Shown: one piece after another, positions 27,801-39,800 of the stretch
Layout: each line of letters begins with the position of its first letter
How positions within the stretch are numbered: position 1 is the stretch's first letter
DNA from: Filimonas lacunae
GTDB lineage: Bacteria; Bacteroidota; Bacteroidia; Chitinophagales; Chitinophagaceae
Length of the DNA: 64,000 nt
Direction of reading: 5' to 3'
NCBI RefSeq assembly: GCF_002355595.1
Contig: NZ_AP017422.1
Span: forward strand, 2,294,001-2,358,000
Program-made: the position numbers and the translations under genes
The notes under the pieces: generated by a model
What the model was told of the DNA's origin: nothing
Databases searched by the model: none
The model's input: the letters and a program-made list of their open reading frames with translations, nothing else

Positions 27801-30800
27801 TCTACGGATAACGTAACGTTCACGAATATCAGTGGCGCTACTGCTATCAGTTACGATCCGCCTTCACTTACGCAAACTGCTTATTACAGAAGACAGGTTA
27901 CTTCAGCAAGCTGTGTAACTCCTTCTAACAGCAATGCTATTACTATTACTATACAACCGGCTATTGCGGGTAATACGGTTACCGCGCCTGCCACCACCAC
28001 CTTCTGTGGCAGTGGTGATGCAGCGGTAATTACCGGTGCTACCCCAACCGGTGGCAGTGGTACGTATACTTATCAGTGGCAAAGTTCTACTGATGGCACC
28101 ACCTTCAGTAATATAACCGGCGCTACTTCGGCTAGTTACGATCCGCCAAGCGCCACCGTAACTACTTACTATCAGCGCCTGGTTACTTCCGGCAGCTGTA
28201 CAGTAGCCAGCATTAGCAACGTAGTAACTATTACCGTACAGGCTACCCTGGCAGGTAATACTATTACGGCTCCTGCTACCACTACTTTCTGTGCCAGTGG
28301 CGATCCTGCTGCTATTGCAGGCAGCACGCCAACCGGTGGCAGTGGCACGTACACTTATCAGTGGCAAAGCTCCACCGATGGCACCACCTTTGCTGATATC
28401 AGCGGTGCTACCAGTGCCAGCTACGATCCTCCGGTAATCAGTCAAACTACTTATTTCAGAAGGCAGGTAACCTCTGGTAGCTGTACCACGGCTATTACCA
28501 GCAATGTGGTTACGTTTACCGTACAGGCTGCTATAGCTAATAATACCGCTACCGCGCCAGCTACCACCACCTTCTGTGGCAGTGGCACGCCGGGTGCTAT
28601 CACCGGCAGCACGCCAACCGGTGGCAGCGGCACTTATACTTACCAATGGCAACTGTCAACGGATGGTACTACTTATAGTAACATCAGCGGCGCAACCGCC
28701 ATTAACTATACACCGGCAGCATTTACTACTGCCGGAAACTACTATTTCCGTCGTCAGGTAACCTCTGGTAGCTGTACGGTAGCCAGCATCAGCAATGCAG
28801 TGCAGTTTACCGTAGTGGCAACAGTGGCTAATAACACCATTACCGCACCAGCTACCTCTACATTCTGTGCTACCGGCGATGCCAGTATTATCACCGGCGC
28901 TACGCCAACCGGTGGGGGAGGTATCTATGTGTACCAATGGCAAAGCTCGGTCAACAACAGCACGTTCACCAATATCAGTGGGGCTACTTCTGCCAGCTAC
29001 GATCCGCCGGCTGCAACAGCAACTACTTACTATCGCAGATTAGTGGCTACCAGCACCTGTACTTCTGCTTCTATCAGCAACGTGGTAACGGTTACCATAC
29101 AGCCTGCTATTGGCAATAACACCATTGCTCCCACAAATGGCATTACCAATTACTGTGGAAATGTAACAGGTAACAGCAATACCGGTTCTCTGCCAACCGG
29201 TGGCGATGGCACTAATTATATTTATGAATGGCAGTATTCTCTGGATGGTGGTACCACCTATAATACGGCTATGGGCGCAGCCAATAGTCAGAATTATACC
29301 TATAATGATGTACTTACTCCGGGTACCTATGTTATCCGCAGGGTGGTGTCATCAGGTGCGTGTGCTACCCCATCCGCCAGCAATACCATCACTTATACAG
29401 TTCAGGCAAGCCTGGATAACAATAAAATCACCGCGCCAACACCATCAGCGTTCTGCGGTAATGTGTCAAGCGGCACAACTATCAATGGCAGCACGCCAAC
29501 CGGTGGTAGCGGCACCTATACTTACCAGTGGCAAAGCTCTGCCAACAACACTACGTATACCAATGTGGCCTCAGGTGGCACCGGCATTAACTTTACAGTG
29601 CCTACCACCCAAACCACCAGTGTTTACTATAGAAGAGCGGTTACATCCGGCAACTGTACCACGCCTATATTCAGTGATACCGTGCTGATTACCGTTTCTC
29701 CAACACCAACTACGGCCAATGCAGGTCCGGTACAGCGTTTTGCATGTACCAGCACTACACTGGCTGGTAATAATCCAACCAGTGGTACCGGTACATGGAG
29801 CCAGGTATCTGGTCCTAACACGGCTACTTTTGCCAGTGCAGGTCAGTACAATACAGGTGTAAGCAACCTGATACCGGGTACTTATGTGTTCCGCTGGTCT
29901 ATTGCTACCGCTGCTCCATGTACGCCAAGTACGGATACCATGTCTATACTGGTACTGAAAGCACCAACGGCTGTAAACGATCAGTCAGCGGCCACTACCG
30001 GTATAACTGAAAATATCAATATCCTGGCTAATGATATAGCAGGTAGTGCTCCATTCTCTGCAGGAGTGGTAATTACGATAGTTTCCGGTTCTACTAATGG
30101 AAGCACCATTGTAGTCAACGGTACTACTATTGATTATACCAGTGCAGCATCTGGTGGCGACAATTTCAGTTATACCATAACAGATGCCAACGGGGTGGTT
30201 TCTAACGTGGCTACTGTAACTATTAACAGCAACAGTGCCCCAACTGCGTTAGATGATTCTGCTACTACTGTGCAGAATACCCCTGTGGTAATTAATGTGC
30301 CAGGCAATGATTCCGATCCGGATGGCACATTAAACCTGGCCACCGTTACTGTTATTACACCGGAAGCACATGGTTCGTTAAGTGTGAATACTTCAAACGG
30401 ACAGGTTACTTATACACCCACTACCAATTATTTTGGTAACGATGAGTTTACCTATACCATCAATGATAATTCGGGAGCAACTTCCAATACTGCGGTGGTG
30501 AGAATTACGGTATATGGCATACCTGTGGCTAATAACGATGACACGGTTACGAATATCAATATTCCTGTTACTATCCCTGTGCTGAATAATGATACAGATC
30601 CGGAAAACTCATTGGACGAGAGTACGGTTACCATTGTAAGTACCAGTGGAGGCAGTGCTGTGCCTAGTGCGGACGGCACTGTAACCTATACTCCGCCTGC
30701 AAATGTGAGCGGAACTTACACCTTCACCTATCATGTTACGGATAACCAGGGTGTGGTAAGTAACAATGCTACTGTTACCATACGCGTAAACGCGCCACCG

Positions 30801-33800
30801 GTAGCGGTGAACGACAGTGCACAAACAAATGCACAGTCACCGGTTACCTTTAGTCTCACCAATAACGATACAGATGCGGATGGTACCGTGATACCTTCTA
30901 CTACCATTATAACACAGCAACCTGCGCATGGAAATGCCTCGGTGGATGCGTCTGGTAATGCTACTTATTCACCTAATGCAGGATTCTATGGCAGAGATAC
31001 CCTCCGGTATACTGTGAAGGATAATAACGGTGGGGTGTCTAATGTGGGTCTAGCTATTATTAAAGTAAATGCCCTGCCAACTGCTAATAACGACAGGGAT
31101 ACTACTAATATCAATACCGCCAAAACCATTAATGTTATTGCCAACGATACCGATCCGGATGGCACTATTAATGGTTCAAGCATTATTATTACTACGGCAC
31201 CTGCACATGGCACTGCCGTAGCGGGTGCAACGCCTGGAACGGTGGTGTATACTCCTGCTACAGGTTATACGGGCATCGACAACTTCGCTTATACAGTAAA
31301 TGATAACCTGGGTGGAACGTCTAACCCGGCAACGGTTATCGTGCTGGTGAATGCGGCGCCGGTTGCTACAAACGATACCGTATCTATTGGCAGAAATGCA
31401 CCTGTTGCTATAGATGTTACGGCAAACGACTACGATGCAGATGTGGCGGTGGATAAAACCAGCGTTTCTGTTGTGGCTTCACCTGCACATGGCACTTATA
31501 GCCTTAACAGTACAACTGGTGTAATCACCTATACGTCTACCGGCACTTATTTTGGCCTGGATAGCCTGAAATATACCGTGAAAGACAACCTGGGTGTTAC
31601 ATCCAATGTGGCTACTGTTTACATCAATGTAAATTCAGCACCTGTGGCTGTAAACGATGCTGCTGCTACCAACCAGGATAATGCAGTGGTTATCAATATT
31701 CTGGCCAACGATACAGATGCCAGTGGCACTCTTGTGCCATCTACAGTAAGTGTGGTTACGCAACCAAATTATGGTACATTAACACTGAACAATACCACCG
31801 GTGCAGTTACCTACACGCCAAATACAGGTTATTATGGCAGAGACACATTCTATTACAGAGTATCTGATAATAATAATCAGACTTCCAATACTGCCCAGGT
31901 AATAGTAACCGTAAATGCAAAACCGGTGGCTAATCCTGATAATGCGGTAGTTACCTTAAACAGCAGTGCCATCATCAACCTTATCCAGAACGATACTGAT
32001 GCGGATGGTACTATCGATCCAACCAGTATTGTCATCGTTTCTGCTGCGGGTAATGGTAATGTGGTGGTAAATAACAACGGTACCGTAACCTATACGCCGA
32101 ATAATAACTTTGCGGGTTCTGACCAGTTCAGCTATACCGTAAAAGACAATAACGGCCTGGTATCTAATACCGCTATAGTGAATGTTACTGTAAACAAACC
32201 TCCTGTGGCCGTAGCGGATAGTGCAGTAACCAATGTGAATACCGCTGCTACTATTAATGTGGCTGCTAATGATTCAGATCCTGACGGAACCCTGGATCTC
32301 ACCAGCCTGTTGGTCATCAGCAACGTAACACATGGTACCTTAACCAATAATAACAATGGTACGTTTACATATACTCCGGCAGCTAACTATACCGGTCCGG
32401 ATCAGTTTACTTACACTATTAAAGACAATAATGGTGCTGTGAGTGATACCGCGCTGGTAACCATTCGTGTGAACCGTCCGCCGGTAGCAGTGAATGATAC
32501 GGCAGTGTCTATCAATGGCGCTAATGTGGCTATTTCTGTACTCACCAACGATTCAGATGCAGATGGTACGTTAGTGGTTGGTAGTGTAACTATTACTACG
32601 CAACCGTTACATGGCACCGCTACGGTAAGTGTGAACGGCAGGGTTATTTACACGCCAACATCAGGTTATACGGGCCTGGATAGTCTGAAATACACCGTGC
32701 AGGATAATGACGGTGCAACGTCTAACATAGCCAATGTGCGCATTAAAATAGATGCTGCGCCAGTAGCTGCCAACGACAGCGCAAATACCAACAGAAACAC
32801 CCCTGTTACCATCAATGTGGTGGCTAACGATACCGATGCAGATGGTACCATTGTGCCAGGAAGTGTGCTTATTGTAACACAGCCTGCTAACGGTACGCTT
32901 GCCGCCGGTTCTACTGCGGGTAGCTATGTATATACGCCTAATACCGGCTTTACCGGAACCGATCAGTTCACTTACACTGTGCAAGACAACGATGGTGCTG
33001 TATCTAATACTGCTACCGTAAAAGTGAAAGTGCTGGCAGGTGCGGTAACAGCCAATGATAATGCTGCTACCAATGCCAACCAGCCGGTAACAGTAGATGT
33101 GCTGGCTAACGATACCGATGCAGATGGCACTATACAGCCTGCTACCGTAACGGTAACCACTGCACCAGCTAATGGTACAGTAAGCGTGAATACTACTACA
33201 GGAGCTATTGCCTATACGCCAAATCCTGGCTTTACCGGTAACGACAACTTTGCTTACACCGTTCAGGATAACAACGGTGTGGTGTCTCCGGCAGCTACGG
33301 TTTCTGTGCGTGTAAATGCACTGCCAGTGGCGATAGCAGATACAGCCAATGTAGTATCGGGCGGCTTTGTCAGCATTCCTGTGGTGGCTAACGACACCGA
33401 TGCAGATGGTACTATCGATCCTACATCTGTAACTATTGTACAGCCTGTAGCTAATGGAACCACCTCTGTAAACCCAACTACCGGAGCGGTAACTTACGTG
33501 CCGGCAACAGGTTTCTATGGTGTGGACAGCTTTAGTTATACTATTAAAGACAACAGCGGTGCCTTCTCTTTACCTGTAACGGTTATTGTGAATGTGAACG
33601 CACGTCCGGTGGCTGTAAATGATAGTATTGCTGTAGTGCAGAATACACCTGCACAGATAAATGTACTTACCAATGATGCTGATGTGGATGGTACTTTAAA
33701 TACAGCTTCTGTAGCTATTGTTACTCAACCGGCTCATGGTACTACCAGTGTGTCTAATACAGGTGTAATCACATATACACCTGCTGCGGGTTACCTGGGT

Positions 33801-36800
33801 GTGGATAGTTTAACTTATACTGTTCAAGACAACCTGGGTGCTGTGTCTAATATTGCCAAAGTATACTTTGGAGTGAGCGGCCAGCCTGTGGCGGTAAATG
33901 ATACGGCGGTTACCAGCCTGAACACACCGGTTATTATCGATGTGCTGGATAACGATACAGATGCAGCAAATGATATAGATCCAACAACTGTGGTGGTTAC
34001 CACTACGCCAACCAATGGTACGGTAAGTGTGAACCCAACTACAGGTGCTATCACCTATACTCCAAATACCGGCTTTACCGGAACGGATAATTTCTCTTAT
34101 ACTGTGAAGGATACATTTGGCCTGGTATCCAGCCCGGCTACTGTATCTGTGAAAATAAACGCGGTACCTGTGGCGGTACGTGATACGGCTACTACTAATC
34201 CGAACAGGGCAGTAGATATCCAGGTATCAGCCAACGATACCGACTCAGATGGTACAGTGGATAATACTACTGTAACTATTACGGCAGGTCCGTTACATGG
34301 AACGGCTACTGTAAACGCCGGAGGTGTAATTACCTACGTGCCTGCATCCGGATACAGCGGCTTAGACAGCCTGTCCTATACCATTAAGGATAATGATGGT
34401 GCAGTGTCTAACGTAGCTTACGCGGTAATAACCGTATTGGCTGCGCCAGTGGCCACTGCCGATAATATTACCATAAATGCAGGTGCAGCTACCACCTTGA
34501 ATGTGGCAGCTAATGATGTAAGCACTGCGGGAACTATAGACCAATCTACTGTGGCAATAGTTACACAGCCGCTGCATGGCACTATAACAGTGGATGCGAA
34601 CGGTGTGGTTACTTATGTGCCGCAAAGTGGTTACTACGGCCTGGATAGCTTCACATATACTATTGAAGACAGCAGAGGGTCTGTTTCACAACCTGGTAAA
34701 GTGGTACTGGATGTAAATGCAGTTCCGGTTGTCAGGGATGATAATGCTATCACCTCTTCCGGACGCAGTGTGGTAATTCCTGTACTGGATAATGACAGTG
34801 ATATTGACGGTACCCTCATTCCATCTACAGTAACTATAGTACAGGCTCCGTTAAACGGAACGTTGAGCGTGAACCCAACTACAGGAGCTATTACCTACAC
34901 GGCAAATCCTGGTTTCTCGGGTAGTGATAACTTCAGTTACACTGTTCAGGATAGCGATGGCGGTACTTCACAGCCTGCCAGTGTGCAGGTAATAGTGAAT
35001 CCATTACCGGGTGTGGTGAATGATATGGCAGGTGTAACCAGGGATTCTACTGTGGTAGTGAATGTATTAGGCAACGACACAGCTCCGTCAGGAACGCTGG
35101 TACCTGGTACAGTAACTATTACTACGCCGCCAGCCCACGGTACTGTTACAGTTAACCCAACCACCGGTGCGGTAACCTATGTGCCTGCAACAGGTTTTAT
35201 AGGGGTAGACAGCTTTGCTTACACCGTGAAATCTTCCGATAGCACGGTAAGTAATCCTGCTACGGTTACCTTAAGGGTATACAATCCGCCAGTGGCTGTA
35301 AATGATATTACAAACGGTACACAGGGGACCGCTATTAACTTCCCGGATGTGTTCCTGAACGATATCCCTGCCAATGGAGCACTGAATAATTCAATGTTCG
35401 TACTGGTAGGTGAATTTAAGCATGGTTCTGTAATAGTATTGCCAGGTCAGAACGGCGCTATTTATACGCCGGATTCCACATTCTATGGAGCAGACACGGC
35501 CATCTATCGAATTGTAGATAGTGTAGGAGCTATATCCAACAATGCGTACATTATTATCAATGTAAATGCAAAACCAATTGCCAATGGCGACACGGCTAAC
35601 GGCAAACAAGATGCACCGGTTGCTGTGGATGTAACCGCTAACGATATAGATCCGGATGGAACTATTGATAAAACAACGGTTACTATCATCCAGGCACCAC
35701 AACATGGCACCGTAACGGTAGATCCTGTAACAGGTGTAATCACCTATACACCTAACCCGGGTTATATAGGTGCAGATAACTTTAACTACACCGTGAAGGA
35801 TAACCTGGGTGTAGCAAGTTCACCTGCTAATGGAGGTGTGACAATTATAGTGGCAGGCCTTCCTGTAGCAGGCCGCGATGTAGTACTGGTGAACCAGAAA
35901 GACACCGCGCAAATAGATGTTACGGCTAACGATACTGATCCGGATGGTCATCCGCTGGATAAAACCACGGTAACCATTGTTACGCCACCTGCACATGGCA
36001 GCGTAACCGTAGATCCGGTAACAGGCGTGGTAACATATATACCAGCTACGGGTTACTATGGTGTAGATTCATTTACTTACACCATTTCAGATAGCGAAGG
36101 CATAGCGTCTAATCCGGGTACTGTTAACATTACGGTAAACAGCCTGCCAATAGCCAGCGATTATGCGGCTACTACTCAACAGGATACCCCTGTGAGTGCA
36201 GACGTTTCCGGTAATGATACCGACCTGGATGGTACTATCGATCGCACTAGTGTACAGATAGTAAGACAGCCTGCTCATGGCACAGTTACCGTAAGCGCTA
36301 ACGGTATTATTACCTACACGCCAAATCCAGGCTACTACGGTATGGATACCTTAAGCTACAACGAGCGTGATAACAACGGTGGCTTAAGTAATGAGGCATT
36401 ACTGGTAATTACAGTTGATGCAAAACCGGTAGCGGCCAATGATAATGCTACTACTACGCAGAATACGCCGGTAGCAGTAGATGTAACTGCCAATGATAGC
36501 GATCCGGATGGCAGTGTAGATAAATCTTCTGTAACTATTGTTACTCCGCCTGCTCATGGTGCTGTAACGGTAGATCCGGTAACGGGTGTGGTAACTTATA
36601 CGCCTGATCCGGGATATATAGGAGTAGATTCCTTCACTTACACCGTAAGGGATAGTAAGGGCATTACAAGCGCAGCTGCTGCAACAGTGAATGTGGGTAT
36701 TAACCCTGTGCCTGTAGCAGGTAATGACAATGCTGTAATTGTACAGGATGCTCCAATAATAATAGATGTAACCGCTAACGATTCGTCACCGGCGGGTATT

Positions 36801-39800
36801 AATAAAGGCACGGTTACTATTGTTACACCGCCACAACATGGCACCGTAACAGTAGATCCTGTAACAGGAGTGATAACCTATACGCCGCAGGCAGGCTTTA
36901 CCGGTATGGATAACTTCACTTATACGGTAAGGGATAGCCTGGGCACTGTTTCGCCGGCAGCATCAGTAGACCTGACCATTTACAACAGACCTGTTGCAAC
37001 AGGCGACAGTGCTACCACCGTAGCAGGTGCACCAATTACCATTGATGTAACCGGTAACGATGTGGATGTGAACGGCCAGGTGGATGTAAGTACCATCACT
37101 ATCACCACACCACCACAAAATGGTACCGTGAGCGTAGATGCTACTACAGGCCTGGTAACTTATACACCTGCAACAGCCTTCAGTGGTTTGGATAGCTTCC
37201 GCTATACTATCACCGATAGCAGAGGTGCGGTATCACTGCCAGGTGTGGTAATTATAACTGTGAATGGTAAACCAATAGTAATGCCTGATACTGCTGTTGT
37301 AATAGTAGATTCTTCGGTAGTAATACCTGTATTGGCTAACGACATGGTACCGGGGGGCAGCTTCAATAATGGCTCATTAACAGTTGTTACACAGCCTGCT
37401 CATGGAACCGTATACGTAGATACAGCTACCGGTACTATCAGGTACACGCCTGTAGATGGGTATGTAGGCAATGATACCTTTACGTACACTATCCAGGATA
37501 GCAGAGGTGTTTCTTCTGATCCTGTAACGGTAACCGTAACGGTAGACGAAAGACCAATTGCGAATAACGATGGCGGGGTGGTTACTTATACCAATGTACC
37601 TGCAACGATAGATGTGTTAAGCAACGACACGGATGGAGGCAATGCGTTGGTGCCATCCTCTGTAACTATTGTGCAGCAACCTGCACATGGTACCATCACT
37701 ATAGACGGCACTACCGGTAAGGTAACCTATACGCCGGCCACTGGTTTTGCAGGTGTGGATACCTTTACTTATACCGTAACTAATAGCCTGGGTATTGTTT
37801 CTCTGCCAGGTATGGTTTCCATTAAAATAAATGGCTATCCTATTGCTGTGGCAGATAGCGTAAGCACCAACCCGGGCCGTGCGGTTGCTATTGATGTAAC
37901 CTTTAATGATGCACAATACGACGGCATACCGCTGGTGAAAGAAACGGTAGCTATTAATTCACAGCCTGCACATGGTACAGTGAGCGTGAATGCCGCCACG
38001 GGTGTGGTAACCTATACGCCAAATAATGGATTTAGTGGTATCGACCTGTTTACCTACACTATTAAGGATTCTGCTGGTGCAATATCCAATGCTGCACCGG
38101 TAACGATAGTGGTAAATGCTACCAATGTTGCTCCTATAGGTGTGGCGGATTCTCTAACTACTAATATCAGTACGGTGGTGGTGATAGATGTGACCAATAA
38201 CGATATAATTGCAGGTGGCGCCTTTGACACTACTTCTCTTACTATCGTGAAACGCCCTGCACATGGAACTATTAGTACAGATGTAATAGCAGGCAGCATT
38301 GTTTATACTCCTGCTCCTGGATATCTAGGATTAGATACATTTACGTATACTTTCCGGGATAAGCAAGGGTTATTAAGTAATGAAACCGGTGTTTATATTA
38401 CTGTAGTGCAGAGCGAAGGTGGGCCATTGGCTGTGACAGATGGTTTTTATACTGCACAAGGGCAGCCGGTTATAATGGATATTATAGCTAATGATATCCC
38501 TTCAGCAGGCACTACACTGGTGAAATCCAGTGTGGCTATAAAAACTGTACCTGCACATGGTTCAATATCTGTCGATTCACTTGGTAGGGTCACTTACACA
38601 CCTGTTGCCGGATTTGCGGGTCTTGATTACTTCGCTTACACTATAACAGATAATAATGGTATAGAAAGTAATGCAGCCCTGGCATTTATCCAGGTGAACA
38701 GACCTCCTGTAGCTGTAGCTGATACCGCATATACTACAGTAAACGTAGCAAGGGCTGTGAATGTAACGGCTAACGATACCGATTCGGATGGTACCATCAA
38801 TAAATTAACCGTAGCTGTAACTGTACCGCCATTACATGGTACGGCTGTAACTGACGCTGCTACCGGAAATGTGATCTATACGCCGGCTAATAGTTTTGTT
38901 GGAGTAGATAGTCTGAAGTATATAGTAAGAGATAATAGTGGATCGCCTTCCAACGTAGCAACAGTGGTGGTGTACGTAAGTGCAACTAACATACCGCCTG
39001 TAGCAGTAAATGACAACCTGGCAACGAGCAGGAATACGTCAAGAGCTGTGAATATTACGGCGAATGATACGGATAAGGATGGTACGGTAGATCCGAAAAC
39101 GGTAACAATTGTATCTCAGCCAACGCATGGTATTGTAACAGTTAATGCAACTACGGGTGTAGTTACTTTTGCGCCAGCAGCAGATTACGCAGGTACAGAT
39201 GCGTTTACTTACACTGTAAAAGATAATCTGGGTACTGTTTCTAATGTGGCTACAGTTTATATGACTGTATCAGCTGTGAACGTCCCGCCTGTGGCTAATA
39301 ATGATGTGGCAATTATTCAATTCAATAAACCAGGTACTATAACAGTTACTGATAACGATACAGATGCAGATGGTACTTTAGATGTAACCAGCATTGTTGT
39401 TACCCGTTTACCGGTAAATGGTACTATAACAATAGATTCTGCAACCGGAATTATTACATATACACCTGGCTTTAATTATTCGGGAACAGATAACTTCACT
39501 TATACCGTGAAGGATAACAGCAGCTCTGTAAGTAATGAAGCTACAGTAAGCATTATAGTGATACCATTAAATGTGGCACCTGTAACAGTAATAGACAGCG
39601 CTTCTACTGCGGCTAATACAGCAGTTGCTATTAATGTAACGGCGAATGATTACGATACAGACGGTAACCTGTTGTACAACACGGTAACGCTTACCCAACA
39701 GCCAATACATGGCTCGGTAACGGTAAATAACACCACGGGTATTGTAACCTATACGCCACAAACCGGATTTGTGGGTATAGATAGCATGAAGTATACTATA